Source: Fluviirhizobium alvei
GTDB taxonomy: Bacteria; Pseudomonadota; Alphaproteobacteria; Rhizobiales; Rhizobiaceae
Assembly (NCBI RefSeq): GCF_030551875.1
Contig: NZ_JAUOZU010000007.1
Span: 310,001-374,000 of the forward strand
DNA length: 64,000 nt
Direction: 5' to 3'
Shown here: in pieces, positions 10,121 through 19,415 of the stretch
Numbering within the stretch: the stretch's first letter is position 1
Layout: every line of letters starts with the position of its first letter
The notes under the pieces: generated by a model
Database searches by the model: none
What the model was told of the DNA's origin: nothing
The model's input: only the letters and a program-made list of their open reading frames with translations
Made by a program: the position numbers and the translations under genes

Positions 10121-10260
10121 AGATGTATTCGGAGAACGGCGCCTTGTGAATGCATGCCAAGGCAGCATAAGGCCAAACTGGTTACGTGCGTGCCTTAAAG
10201 CAACATTGGTTCCAACGATGCCGAATCGCTGGCCGTTACAATCAGGTGATCTGGAAAATG

Positions 10261-10285
10261 GGCGAGCGGATCAGTTACGCTCGCC
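10261..10285 (-). terminator. Hairpin at the end of kpsS
   Basis: Perfect 8-bp inverted repeat (GGCGAGCG at 10261-10268, CGCTCGCC at 10278-10285) spanning the kpsS stop codon. Reading the minus strand it is followed by a short, weak T stretch, so it is only a possible terminator. Confidence 0.4.
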
Positions 10286-11713
10286 ACCGGCGATCTTCGA
10301 ACCCGGCCCGAAGGGCACATTGACGACAACGCCGCCAGTATCCTTGGCAGGACGCTTTTCCTCAAGAGCCGCATCGATTTTCTTGCGCAGCGCCTCGATT
10401 GCCGGCGCCATGGCATCTTTGGCGTAGAAATCGCCGCCGGCCAGGCATTCATGATGAATCCAGCTGAGATAGCGATGGCGGACATTTTCCGGCGCGGACT
10501 TGCCTTCCAGCCAGAACCGGTCGAGATCCATCCCGCGTTCGACGCAGAAAGCAAGTTCCGGGTGGCGGTAAAGCGCCTGCCCGAGCACGGCAAGCGGCAC
10601 GCCATGGTGCAGCGCCGACAGGCCGGAGGTGGAATTGATGGTGATCATGCCGGCCGAATGACGCGTCAGCAACGACAGCGATCCGCCGTCGAGCACATGG
10701 ACGCGATCCTTCACATCATTCAGCGCGCTGACCTGACGGATGAAGTTCCAGTCGCGCGTATGGCCGCGTTCCATCGGATGGATCTTGAAAACCAGCTGCC
10801 GATCCGATGGCGCATTGCGCGCAAAGGAAACAATCGTCTTCAGAATAAGCTTCTGGTTATTCCAGCTGTTGGCCGCACGGCCAAGCTGGGTATCGTCATG
10901 AACCTGGAGCGGGACAATGTAGAACTTCTTGTCGTGATGTTCGAGCAGTCGCTCCGAAATATGATAGTTCCGGCCGACATGGGCGAACTTGCGATAGTAG
11001 TTCTTGAACCAGTAGAACCCTTCGGAAATCAGCGTCCGCTTGTGCTTGTGGAACAGCTTGCGTTCGCCGGGCGTCGATGCCAGTGCACGCACCGTGAAAT
11101 ATTTGAAGGCATTGTAGGCCATGGCGCTGAACGAACCGGGTGCAGGCACTGCTACCGGGCCATCCTTACGCGGCGCGTTGAATTCTTCCGGCGGCAGCAG
11201 ACCGGCAATCGGGGACCGCCAGTTGTTTCCACCCCGTTCAATCGTGATGTAGCCGGGGCGGATATAGCCCTCTTCAAGACAGATGACCGGAATGCGCGCC
11301 TGTTCGGCACATTCGGCCGCGATCCTGTGAATGATACGTTCGGACCCGAACAGCACGACGGCATCAAAACCATTGTCACGCAACAGCTCGATGAACCAGG
11401 CACGCCATGTTTCGAGCGAACTCGAAAAGTTGATCGTCTTTTCCTTGCGGGAATAGAGCCGATCACCCGCATTGAAACAGATGCGCCAGGCATCGTAGCC
11501 GTTCGCGTTCAGATGGTCCTGAATACGGAGAAAGAAGCTTCCAACCGGACCCTGCAACAAGAGAACGCGGGGACCATTCTTGTTGGGAAACTTGCGGCGT
11601 GCACGACGGATGAAAGGCAGATTGATCAGACCAGGCCCGCTCGCAGTGTCAATACGATGACGCTTCCGGTTACCGGAGCCTTGAGCGTTGCGCGGATCTA
11701 TTGGTGTGTTCAT
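10271..11713 (-). CDS. kpsS: Capsule polysaccharide biosynthesis protein, KpsS/LipB-like beta-Kdo transferase
   Basis: 480-residue protein of the Capsule_synth family. KpsS-type enzymes add the first beta-linked Kdo to a phosphatidylglycerol acceptor, beginning the poly-Kdo linker of group 2 capsules at the inner membrane face. Family features include the start of the GT-B-like domain (GPRVLLLQGPVGSFFLRIQ, about residues 47-65), the GSERIIH and CLEEGYIRPGYIT motifs near the middle of the first half, KIHPMERGH, and the C-terminal TINSTSGLSALHHGVP acceptor-side motif. The N-terminal 40 residues are basic and variable. kpsC lies 302 bp upstream on the same strand. No kpsMT transporter or kpsF/U is in the window, so they must lie elsewhere if the system is intact. 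Confidence 0.88.
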   Translation of the reverse strand: MNTPIDPRNAQGSGNRKRHRIDTASGPGLINLPFIRRARRKFPNKNGPRVLLLQGPVGSFFLRIQDHLNANGYDAWRICFNAGDRLYSRKEKTINFSSSLETWRAWFIELLRDNGFDAVVLFGSERIIHRIAAECAEQARIPVICLEEGYIRPGYITIERGGNNWRSPIAGLLPPEEFNAPRKDGPVAVPAPGSFSAMAYNAFKYFTVRALASTPGERKLFHKHKRTLISEGFYWFKNYYRKFAHVGRNYHISERLLEHHDKKFYIVPLQVHDDTQLGRAANSWNNQKLILKTIVSFARNAPSDRQLVFKIHPMERGHTRDWNFIRQVSALNDVKDRVHVLDGGSLSLLTRHSAGMITINSTSGLSALHHGVPLAVLGQALYRHPELAFCVERGMDLDRFWLEGKSAPENVRHRYLSWIHHECLAGGDFYAKDAMAPAIEALRKKIDAALEEKRPAKDTGGVVVNVPFGPGSKIAGGERN

Positions 11714-12015
11714 GGCAGACAGGCTTTATTCTTCATGAGGACTCACAACCAGCTGGAATGGTCTTTACATAAGGTGAACATCATTTCAACCTCAGCGAAA
11801 TGGGTATGTCGGATCCTGGTGCAACATTGCCACAGGAAAGTAAGCCGCAACCGACATTCCCTTTCCCACGTTATCAGTGGCTCCAGGGCAGAATGTTCGC
11901 CGGGAGACCTGAATTAACCATATGGAAACTTTCGCTTAATTCGACCGTTCCTTTTTCGGGATTTTGCTGTTCCGTTTCGGAGCACCGAAACGAAGGCGCG
12001 CAAACCACGCCTTCG
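11714..12015. other. Intergenic region between kpsC and kpsS with two hairpins
   Basis: 302 bp. Directly after the kpsC stop are two adjacent perfect 8-bp inverted repeats: 11991-11998 with 12008-12015, and 11973-11980 with 11985-11992 (4-nt loop). They share two bases, so they are mutually exclusive folds. Neither has a strong T tract. They may end or attenuate kpsC transcription before kpsS. The remainder presumably holds the kpsS promoter; I see no clear consensus. Confidence 0.5.
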
Positions 12016-14034
12016 TCAATTCCGGCCATCACGAATTTTGACGGCTGTGCGATTAATTGATTGCGTCAATCGTAACATCAGGCGTCTCGTCGCCGAAACG
12101 GAGACCTGTCGCTTGAGCGCAATCTCGGCCACGAGATCCTCGACCGTACAGGGCATGGCACTGAGCGGATGAATGTAGAACGGGTAGAGAATGAGTGCGG
12201 CAGCCGCCAGCATCTCGCGATTGACGCTTCGGGTGCGCCTCGGCACCTCGATGCGGTCGTCGGTCAGGCCCCAACCGGCATAGAAGGGTATGCCGTGGAC
12301 ACCGACCGGCTTGCCGCGGATCAGCGCCTCGAAGCCGGCGAGCGATGTCATCGTTTCGAGACGGTCACACCATCCGATCCAGTGCATGATATCGCCCTGG
12401 CGGACGATAAGGTCCGCATCCGCGGGCTCGGCGCCCCCGGACCGGAGACCCGAAGTTACATCCGGATGTTCCTTGTAAGCGAGAAAGGCATCCGGATAGA
12501 GCAAACGCACCGCGGCGACCAGATCACGATTGGTTCGTGTCACCGGCGAACCGAACCGGATGGAGGCATCTTTCTCCACCTGCCCGGGGATGAGTATCCG
12601 GAGGCGACCATCCGCTACCGCGGGAAGATCGACCGCATCGCCGACATTGTATTTGGAAATTCCATTGCCGATAATCGTGTCGATCAGACGCGCGGCCCTT
12701 GCCTGCAGGTCCGGCTCGAACGGATGGGTGGCAATCAACCGTTCCAGGTGGCTTTCCCCGCGCGCATCATAATAGACATGCTCGCCATCCATCGCGATGG
12801 AGCAGGGATAAGCAAGATTGACCCCGAGCCCGCGGGAACGGATGAATCCATCCTCGATCCGAAAGGACTGAACCGCAGAAGGCAAAGGCCGGGCCGAGCC
12901 CCAGACCGCGATGGCAGCGCCCGATTCCTTCGCGCGTTCGACAGCCTTGGCAAAACGGCCCGTATGGATGGCGGGCCCCTCTGGCCCGATCAGAAACGGA
13001 TCCAGCGCCCGCCGTTTCCATGGCGAAAGACCGCCGGTCAGCATGCGGGCAGGAATGCGGTTGCGCTGCTCGCGCACCACCAGTGCCTGTTCCATCGCCC
13101 GCTCGAGCGAGACCGGGCTCCGGTCATGCAGATCCAGATAGCGGGAATAATCGATATAGGCCGCGTGAAAGATCTGTTCGAGGCTCGCAGATCGCCGCGG
13201 TGCGGGCGCCTCGCAATGGTCCTCGGTCAGCCCGCGATGAGAGTAATAGGTCACACCGAAACAGTGAACCTTGCGCCCCGCCATCAGCGCCTCGAAGCCG
13301 AGCTGGCTCGAAACCGTGTAAACCGCTTGCGCACTTTCAAGCAAAGGCCAGGGATTGCCGCGACCGGGCACCTGGTAATCCAGACCCAAGCGACGCGCCG
13401 CGTTGACAAGGAGGCTGCGATCGCCCGCTGCCGGATGCGCTCGGATTACCAGTCGTGCTTCTGGATAGGTCTGGCGCGCATGGTCCAACATCGCCCCGAA
13501 CCGGAAATCATCCGCAAGCGCTCCACGGATGGATGCATCGCCACCGACCTGATCGACCAGCAGCACATAGGGGCGATCCGCATCGAGCCCAAGCTCGGAA
13601 AGCGTTCGGATGGGGGCATTGTTGTATTTCGAAAGCCGGTGTTTCCGGAGAAAGGCAATGGCATCTCTCGCCCGCTCCATGCGCGCGGTATCCGCATCAC
13701 CACTGTCAATCAGGCTCGACAAATCACCGGGTCGGCGGGCATCGAAATAGATCCCGCTCCGATCGACAACGAAGGAATGGGCCGGCTCGCCACGTCCGGG
13801 CGCATAGCTCTTGATGAACCCATCTTCCAACACAATTGCGGGAACCTTCCGGCGGGAAGCAATCCGCTCCGCACGCAGGCCAGATGGACGCTGGCCCCAG
13901 CCGACCACCGCATCGATTTGAGAAAATGGATGGAAGACGATTTCAGCCTGCAGGAGCACGCCGAGATCGGCGCGCTGTTGCCACAGTCCGCGAGAGGTCA
14001 CAAGATAGCGTGGCCGCCGGTTGAAATCTGACAT
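12016..14034 (-). CDS. kpsC: Capsule polysaccharide biosynthesis protein, KpsC/LipA-like dual beta-Kdo transferase
   Basis: 672 residues, the usual KpsC size. KpsC has two glycosyltransferase modules that alternately add beta-2,4 and beta-2,7 Kdo to extend the lipid linker of group 2 capsules. The duplication is visible: the first module (about 10-300) contains EDGFIKSYAPG, and the second (about 370-620) contains the parallel EDGFIRSRGLG. Each carries a VDQVGGDASIR- or PGQVEKDASIRFG-type loop and a later GFEALMAGRKVHCFG- or GFEALIRGKPVGVHG-type motif. The start has GGAG eight bases upstream. It lies 63 bp after the Wza-like gene on the same strand and may be co-transcribed with it. Confidence 0.92.
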   Translation of the reverse strand: MSDFNRRPRYLVTSRGLWQQRADLGVLLQAEIVFHPFSQIDAVVGWGQRPSGLRAERIASRRKVPAIVLEDGFIKSYAPGRGEPAHSFVVDRSGIYFDARRPGDLSSLIDSGDADTARMERARDAIAFLRKHRLSKYNNAPIRTLSELGLDADRPYVLLVDQVGGDASIRGALADDFRFGAMLDHARQTYPEARLVIRAHPAAGDRSLLVNAARRLGLDYQVPGRGNPWPLLESAQAVYTVSSQLGFEALMAGRKVHCFGVTYYSHRGLTEDHCEAPAPRRSASLEQIFHAAYIDYSRYLDLHDRSPVSLERAMEQALVVREQRNRIPARMLTGGLSPWKRRALDPFLIGPEGPAIHTGRFAKAVERAKESGAAIAVWGSARPLPSAVQSFRIEDGFIRSRGLGVNLAYPCSIAMDGEHVYYDARGESHLERLIATHPFEPDLQARAARLIDTIIGNGISKYNVGDAVDLPAVADGRLRILIPGQVEKDASIRFGSPVTRTNRDLVAAVRLLYPDAFLAYKEHPDVTSGLRSGGAEPADADLIVRQGDIMHWIGWCDRLETMTSLAGFEALIRGKPVGVHGIPFYAGWGLTDDRIEVPRRTRSVNREMLAAAALILYPFYIHPLSAMPCTVEDLVAEIALKRQVSVSATRRLMLRLTQSINRTAVKIRDGRN

Positions 14035-14097
14035 GGACGACGCTCCGCAAGGCCAGCCGGCATTGCATTATGCTAGATGCCGCCCGCAAAGCCGCAC

Positions 14098-15315
14098 TCA
14101 GTTGACGGCACGGTCAACATCGCGCACGACACGTGCAGTTAAGCCAAGCATCGACAAGAACTTGACGAAATCGGTCGACGGGTGACGTGACACGTACATG
14201 ACATCCTTGTTCCGGACAGGGAACGACTGGGTCACGATGTAGCTCTGCGGATCCGTCATGTCGATGCGATAAACGACCGGATACTTGCCCTCCTTGTCGG
14301 CCATCATTCCCTTGGAAATCAGGTCGCGGAACCGGCTTTCGCCAACGATCTGACGATAGACCGCTTCATACTCATAACGGAAGACGAAATAGCCCTTTGG
14401 ATCGGCGAGATCGACACGGGAGCCCCCTGAGAGGGCTGCAGCTTCAACAAGGCTGAGCTTGCTGGCTTCAAACGGAATCTTGCCGGCCTTGCCTGTCGAA
14501 CCGAGCGCCGTAAAGGTCTGCGGATCGAATGTCAGGAATATCTTGTCGCCAGGGCGGACATGCACGTCATCCCGAGGATTCTCGATCACGCTCTGAAGCC
14601 GAACGGTCGAGGATTTCTTGCCGCGCGTGAGCGTCACATAGGTATCGTAGGGCTGCTTGGAAGCGCCTCCGGCCATGGCGATCGCACTGGTCAGCGGCAC
14701 CGGCGACAGACCGAGAAGGACGATCTGCGGCGTATTCACCGCACCCTGAACCGAAACCGTCCGGGACGCATTCTTCGCCATACTGACGATCACATCCGGC
14801 TCGACCGCCTTGGCCTTCAGAGCATCAGCGATTTCTACGCGGGCCTGTTCAAGTGTCAGGCCAGCAAATTTGACTGAACCGGCATAAGGGATTTGACCAT
14901 GTCCATCCGGCTGGACAATCACCGGAATTGATGTCGATTTATGATCTGCCGTCGAGAACAGACCATCCGGCCCTGCTTCGAAAATCGTAATCGCAAGCTC
15001 GTCACCGACGCCGATGACCGGCGTTCCCGGCGCTCCGCCGACACCAAAAGTCTGCACCAGCGACGGTTGGCCAAGCTGTGTCGCAAGATTTGCGACACGC
15101 TGATCAACCTGCACAACATCAAAGATGATCTCAGTCTTCGGTACTGTGTAATCGCTTTTTGTCGCAGCCGCACGCTCGACTTCGGATGCCAGTGGCCCGT
15201 CGCTCGGAACAGCGCTACAGCTTGCAAGAAGCATGAGGGAGAGCCCGACGGACAGACCCAGCATACCCTTCATCGGCGAAGTTGCCAATTTAACGGTCGA
15301 TGCCTTGTGACGCAT
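14098..15315 (-). CDS. Polysaccharide export outer-membrane lipoprotein (Wza/KpsD-like, SLBB domains)
   Basis: 405-residue lipoprotein of the outer-membrane polysaccharide export family. I start at the ATG at 15315 because it gives a proper signal peptide ending in the lipobox LLASC. The poly_export domain follows (GVGDELAITIFEAGPDG), then two SLBB-like beta-grasp repeats (VSVQGAVNTPQIVLLG near the middle, and the VHVRPGDKIFLTFDPQTFTALG region). The C-terminal helix typical of Wza is not obvious (MLGLTARVVRDVDRAVN). Position upstream of kpsC suggests it exports the same Kdo-linked surface polysaccharide. An upstream in-frame start at 15393 would place 26 residues before the signal peptide and is unlikely. 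Confidence 0.88.
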   Translation of the reverse strand: MRHKASTVKLATSPMKGMLGLSVGLSLMLLASCSAVPSDGPLASEVERAAATKSDYTVPKTEIIFDVVQVDQRVANLATQLGQPSLVQTFGVGGAPGTPVIGVGDELAITIFEAGPDGLFSTADHKSTSIPVIVQPDGHGQIPYAGSVKFAGLTLEQARVEIADALKAKAVEPDVIVSMAKNASRTVSVQGAVNTPQIVLLGLSPVPLTSAIAMAGGASKQPYDTYVTLTRGKKSSTVRLQSVIENPRDDVHVRPGDKIFLTFDPQTFTALGSTGKAGKIPFEASKLSLVEAAALSGGSRVDLADPKGYFVFRYEYEAVYRQIVGESRFRDLISKGMMADKEGKYPVVYRIDMTDPQSYIVTQSFPVRNKDVMYVSRHPSTDFVKFLSMLGLTARVVRDVDRAVN

Positions 15316-15599
15316 GTTATTCAAAGTCCCTCCGGCAGAGCCCGTTACGCACAACTGTTCCGGCAATGCCACGAAAATCTGAATATTCCGCAAAGCGCTG
15401 TCATTCAGATTCCCCTCATACGAAACGCCACGCGTCTCGCTGTCCGAATTTGAACCAAATCTCTTGCATATTCGCTAAGCAAAGAAAAGCCGGTTCCCTC
15501 ACGAATCCCTATTCGGATTTGTTCGTCGCACCCAATTTTTTGCCCTGTGAGGCAAAAAGGGCGCAAAAGCAACGCTTACAAAGCGTTACGCTCATTCAT

Positions 15600-15782
15600 T
15601 TATCTTGAAACTCCGGCTTCATGCAGATTGCAGCAGCCGCCACAGGACATCATTCCGAGTGCCGTCATCTGCTCGTGGGTCGGAAAACCCCGGCGATTGA
15701 AGTAGACATCACCGCGGCCGCCTGAACTTCTGATCCGCAATGTTTCGAAACTGGAATGGATCGGACGGATTCTATCTCGCAT
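15600..15782 (-). CDS. Small Cys-rich hypothetical protein
   Basis: 60-residue reading frame from the ATG at 15782, with AAAGGA placed nine bases upstream. Codon usage favours G/C in third positions as in neighbouring genes, which supports real coding. The protein is basic at the N-terminus (MRDRIRPIHSSFETLRIRS) and carries a C-terminal SCGGCCN cluster of three cysteines that could bind a metal, plus the stretch DVYFNRRGFPT. It stands alone between the export lipoprotein gene and the UDG-like gene. I do not recognise a family. Confidence 0.5.
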   Translation of the reverse strand: MRDRIRPIHSSFETLRIRSSGGRGDVYFNRRGFPTHEQMTALGMMSCGGCCNLHEAGVSR

Positions 15783-15891
15783 GGTAAAGGTTCCTTTAAC
15801 GATCCTCCCAAGCCGAATCCAATATCGCATTGCCGCAATTATTTTGCAATGCAACATTTCGACTTACCCCGCCTTCTATTGATCGATCATG

Positions 15892-16752
15892 TCACCTTTG
15901 TGATGCCGGATTGGCAATCGCACCAGAAAAGACCAGAAGATCCTGCCAGGCGAGGCGCTTGTTCAACGGCGCCGCTTGCAGTTCAAGAGGATGGAATGTT
16001 GCGAGAAGCCTGCTTTCCACTACTCCAGCCCGCACATCGAACCACTTTCCACGCATGGCATGAATTCCGTCCGTCGACCCCGTCAGAACACGCGCCGGAT
16101 AAGCGCCAAGCGCAAGAATCCTCGCCGGGCGACCGAGCTCGATCAGCCGGAGACTGAACGGCAGGCAGATTTCGAGTTCCTTGGCCGTGGGAGGACGGTT
16201 GCCCGGCGGCCGCCAGGGAATCACATTGATGAGGCAGACCTCGGCCATGCTGATCCCGATCGCGCCGAGCATACGTTCAAGCATTTGTCCGGCCGGGCCA
16301 GAAAACACGCGTCCATCACGATCATCATCGGGACCGGGCAATCCTCCGGCGACGAGAACCGGTGCCGTCGTCTGTCCATCGAGAAAAGCAGTGTTTCGCG
16401 CGCTGTTCCTGAGATTGCAGCCGGTAAAAGCCTTCACGGCAGCATTCAGCGCTTCGATCGTCGTCGCCTCGGCGGCGGCCGCGACCGCCCGAGCCACAAC
16501 CTCTTCATCCGGCAGGGCGGCAACAGGCTCCATCCGCTTCGGTGTCTGAGCCGTTTCACGTCGGCGCTCCTGCGCGGGGGCAGCGCTCGCAGCCGGCGCC
16601 GCCGATCGCGCCCGGCTCTGCTGTTCGACAAATTCGGCGAAGCGATCAACCGGCGCTTCCTCGATCAGCCATTCCATACCGGCATCGGCATGAAAGAGCA
16701 GAAGAGCGGCCAGTTCGGCTTCATTCATCGCATCTGCGGGGAGCATCATCAT
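15892..16752 (-). CDS. Uracil-DNA glycosylase superfamily protein (family 4/5-like)
   Basis: Likely DNA repair glycosylase. Counting from the ATG at 16752 (286 residues), a Pro/Ala-rich low-complexity linker at about 40-75 is followed by the UDG domain: motif GGLPGPDDD at 135-143 with the FSGPAGQML continuation, and a C-terminal ATFHPLELQ that supplies the motif-2 histidine. Classical family-4 enzymes ligate an Fe-S cluster using cysteines including a C-x2-C pair; here only Cys111 (FTGCNLR) is seen in that position, so the cluster may be absent. In-frame ATG codons at 16749, 16746 and 16728 make the start uncertain; longer upstream starts would run into galE on the other strand. Confidence 0.75.
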   Translation of the reverse strand: MMMLPADAMNEAELAALLLFHADAGMEWLIEEAPVDRFAEFVEQQSRARSAAPAASAAPAQERRRETAQTPKRMEPVAALPDEEVVARAVAAAAEATTIEALNAAVKAFTGCNLRNSARNTAFLDGQTTAPVLVAGGLPGPDDDRDGRVFSGPAGQMLERMLGAIGISMAEVCLINVIPWRPPGNRPPTAKELEICLPFSLRLIELGRPARILALGAYPARVLTGSTDGIHAMRGKWFDVRAGVVESRLLATFHPLELQAAPLNKRLAWQDLLVFSGAIANPASQR

Positions 16753-16909
16753 GCCGACAGGATAATGGTCCGAGCCATACAAGGAAATAGGCCAGTTGGG
16801 ATCGGTGGACTTTTCCGCGAAAATTCGCGCGAAATGGCAATCCTGTCGTTTACGGTCCCGGCGTAAATCTGTAGAAGACGGCCCCAAACAGAGGTCGGGG
16901 ACTTTTGCG

Positions 16910-17902
16910 ATGACGGTTCTGGTTACGGGTGGTGGCGGATATATTGGCAGCCACATGGTTTGGGCGCTCATTGATGCTGGCGAGGATGTTGCCGTCATCG
17001 ATCGTCTGTCGACGGGTTTCCGCTGGGCCATTGCGCCGGAAGCCAAGTTCTATCAGGGTGACATTGCCGACGAAGCGCTGCTGGAACGGATCTTCACCGA
17101 GAATGCGGTGGATGCGATCATCCATTTCGCAGGCTCCATCATTGTGCCGGAATCGGTCTCCGATCCGCTGTCCTACTACGAAAACAACACCGCAAAATCG
17201 CGCAGCCTGATTGCGGCCGCCGTTCGCCACAAGGTGCCCCGCTTCGTCTTCTCCTCGACCGCTGCCGTTTACGGCACGCCCGAAAGTGCCGAACCGGTCA
17301 ACGAGACGGCAGGCCTGCACCCCGAATCGCCCTATGGTTCGTCGAAACTGATGACCGAGATCATGCTGCGCGATACGGCAGCGGCGCACGACTTCACCTA
17401 CACAGCCCTGCGCTATTTCAATGTTGCCGGCGCCGACCCGCGCGGTCGCACCGGTCAATCCACAGTAGGCGCGACCCATCTGATCAAGGTTGCGGGTGAA
17501 GCAGCGCTCGGCAAGCGCAGCCATATTTCCGTATTCGGCACCGATTATCCGACGCCGGATGGAACCTGCGTGCGCGACTACATTCATGTGACCGATCTCG
17601 CCAATGCGCATCTGAAGGCGCTGGAGCGCATGCGCGCCGGCGGCGGCTCGCTGGTGGCCAATTGCGGTTACGGTCGCGGCTTTTCGGTACTGGAAGTGCT
17701 CGATACGGTGCGCAAGGTTCATGGCAAGGATTTCGAGATCCGCTATGGCGATCGCCGCCCCGGCGATGCAGTCATGATCGTCGCCAATCCGGCGCTCGCC
17801 AAGCAGGAACTTGGCTGGAAGCCGGAACATGACGATCTGGAGTTCATTGTCCGAACCGCGCTCGACTGGGAAGCCCATCTCGCCAAGCGCAACGACCGCT
17901 GA
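16910..17902 (+). CDS. galE: UDP-glucose 4-epimerase
   Basis: 330-residue extended SDR that interconverts UDP-glucose and UDP-galactose, supplying galactose for surface glycans. From the ATG at 16910 it has the NAD-binding GGGGYIGSH (residues 7-15), the FSSTAAVYG strand with the catalytic Ser/Thr, and the catalytic pair Tyr142 and Lys146 in SPYGSSK. Family motifs ALRYFNVAGADP and GTCVRDYIHVTDLA are present. A purine-rich GGGG lies about nine bases before the start. Its stop abuts the stop of the convergent PqiA-like gene with no spacer. Confidence 0.95.
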   Translation: MTVLVTGGGGYIGSHMVWALIDAGEDVAVIDRLSTGFRWAIAPEAKFYQGDIADEALLERIFTENAVDAIIHFAGSIIVPESVSDPLSYYENNTAKSRSLIAAAVRHKVPRFVFSSTAAVYGTPESAEPVNETAGLHPESPYGSSKLMTEIMLRDTAAAHDFTYTALRYFNVAGADPRGRTGQSTVGATHLIKVAGEAALGKRSHISVFGTDYPTPDGTCVRDYIHVTDLANAHLKALERMRAGGGSLVANCGYGRGFSVLEVLDTVRKVHGKDFEIRYGDRRPGDAVMIVANPALAKQELGWKPEHDDLEFIVRTALDWEAHLAKRNDR

Positions 17903-18361
17903 TCAGGCGGCCTGCCTGCGGGCGCGGGCGATCAGCGCCTGCGCCAGCGATATCATCAGGGTTGCCCCGGCGTAGAACCATAGGCCGGGCTCGCTGAAGG
18001 CATTGGCAAGTCCGGAGGTTTTGGCGGCGGCAATGACGATCGCCACCAGCATCACATCCATCAGCGACCACTTGCCGAGGAGCGGAATGAGGGAAGCAAT
18101 CCAGCCACCCTCGCCAGCCGTCGGCGTCACAGCCTCAAGCATGACCGCAATCATCTTGGCGAGCGGAAAGGCGATGGAGAAAAGCGCGATCACCAGCGCC
18201 AGGGCATAATCACCATTATCGAACAAAGTCCCCACCATGCCGACGAGCGACGGGTTTTCCTCGAAGAAATAGAGCTTTTCGAATGTCAGCAGCGGCAGCG
18301 TGATTCCGAGCGCGAAGAAGATCGGCGCCAGGACCAGACAGATCGCGATGGCCATTCTCAT
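17903..18361 (-). CDS. PqiA-like (paraquat-inducible protein A domain) membrane protein
   Basis: 152-residue inner-membrane protein with four hydrophobic segments (about 4-22, 50-72, 100-116, 122-142). The motif IPLLGKWSLMDVMLVAIV before the third segment is characteristic of the PqiA domain, and this is the short single-domain form. Its start overlaps the end of the DMT exporter gene as ATGA, so the two are co-translated. PqiA-domain proteins are linked to envelope lipid transport complexes with PqiB (MCE) partners; no MCE protein is adjacent here, so the exact role is open. Confidence 0.83.
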   Translation of the reverse strand: MRMAIAICLVLAPIFFALGITLPLLTFEKLYFFEENPSLVGMVGTLFDNGDYALALVIALFSIAFPLAKMIAVMLEAVTPTAGEGGWIASLIPLLGKWSLMDVMLVAIVIAAAKTSGLANAFSEPGLWFYAGATLMISLAQALIARARRQAA

Positions 18362-19242
18362 GCCTTGCCTCGCTCAGCGATGGCGATGCCGCCCAGAACC
18401 ATGATCAACGCGACCAGATGGTAGGTGTGGAATGGTTCCGACAGAAAGGCCACCGAAAGCAGCGTACCGAAGACCGGAACCGTATTGATGAAAAGACCGG
18501 CACGATTGGGACCGATCAACTCGATTCCTCGAATATAGAGGATCTGCGACACGAGGGACGGCACCAGCCCGGTGAAGGCGATGGTCATGAACCCGACCAT
18601 GTCTGGCGCAATGAAACTGTCGGTCGCCACCTCCCAGCCGAGCAGCGGCAGACAGGCGAGCACGCCGCCGAAGGCTGTGGCCGCCATCAGGCTCTTCCAA
18701 TGCACCGGCGGTTTCCAGCGCAGGCCCACCGTATAGATGGCATAGACCACACAGGCTCCCATCAGCATCAGATCGCCAATGTTGAATTTCAGACCCAACA
18801 GCGTGTCGAGCGAGCCGTTGGCAGCCGTCAGAAAAACACCCGACAGCGTAACTGCATAGCCAAGAATCTGTGCCGGGCTGATTCTCGTCCGGAACAGCAG
18901 ATAGTTACCGATGAAAATGAGGCCGGGAATGCCAGCCTGCTCGATCACACCGTTGATCGCCGAAGTGTGGTTGAGCCCGGAATAGAGGAAGGCATTGAAG
19001 GCGGCAAAGCCGAACACGCCATAGCCAAGCAGCAGAAGCCAGTTCTTTTTAAGGAGCGGCCAGTCGGCGCGGATCTGCGGAATCGAGATCGCCAGAATGA
19101 CGCAAAGCGCAAGGCAAAGCCGGAAGAAAGTAAGCGCAAGTGGACTGATATGGCCGACCGCATATTTGCCGACAACCGAATTTGCCGACCAGCCGATCGT
19201 CGTGATAATCAGCAGGATATAGGCTTTGACCGAATCCGGCAT
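18358..19242 (-). CDS. DMT superfamily (EamA) transporter
   Basis: 294-residue integral membrane protein with about ten transmembrane helices in two EamA repeats, expected in the inner membrane as a metabolite exporter or drug/metabolite transporter. The ATG at 19242 is preceded by GGAGG at good spacing and gives the family start (MPDSVKAYILLIITTIGWSANSVVGKY). Typical motifs are FFRLCLAL in helix 2 and the GLVPSLVSQILYIRG and GPNRAGLFINTVPVFGTLLS segments in the second repeat. It is followed with 4-bp overlap by the PqiA-like gene. Substrate cannot be told from sequence. Confidence 0.88.
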   Translation of the reverse strand: MPDSVKAYILLIITTIGWSANSVVGKYAVGHISPLALTFFRLCLALCVILAISIPQIRADWPLLKKNWLLLLGYGVFGFAAFNAFLYSGLNHTSAINGVIEQAGIPGLIFIGNYLLFRTRISPAQILGYAVTLSGVFLTAANGSLDTLLGLKFNIGDLMLMGACVVYAIYTVGLRWKPPVHWKSLMAATAFGGVLACLPLLGWEVATDSFIAPDMVGFMTIAFTGLVPSLVSQILYIRGIELIGPNRAGLFINTVPVFGTLLSVAFLSEPFHTYHLVALIMVLGGIAIAERGKA

Positions 19243-19415
19243 GGACACTTTTCCTCCGCAATTCGTCAGGCCAATAGCGATTTTACCGTGGCATTGCCAC
19301 GCAAAAAGCAGATTCCGGCGCAATTACAGGGTCGCTTTCCGCATTTGAAGCAAGTATATGTGCGCGGGTTTGCGCAACGGCGGTCTCCGCCAGTGATCTT
19401 TGACAGGAAATCGAA

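Noticed and set aside
12169-14031. 620-residue plus-strand frame opposite kpsC
   Set aside because: Antisense shadow of kpsC, with no start signal and no recognisable domains.
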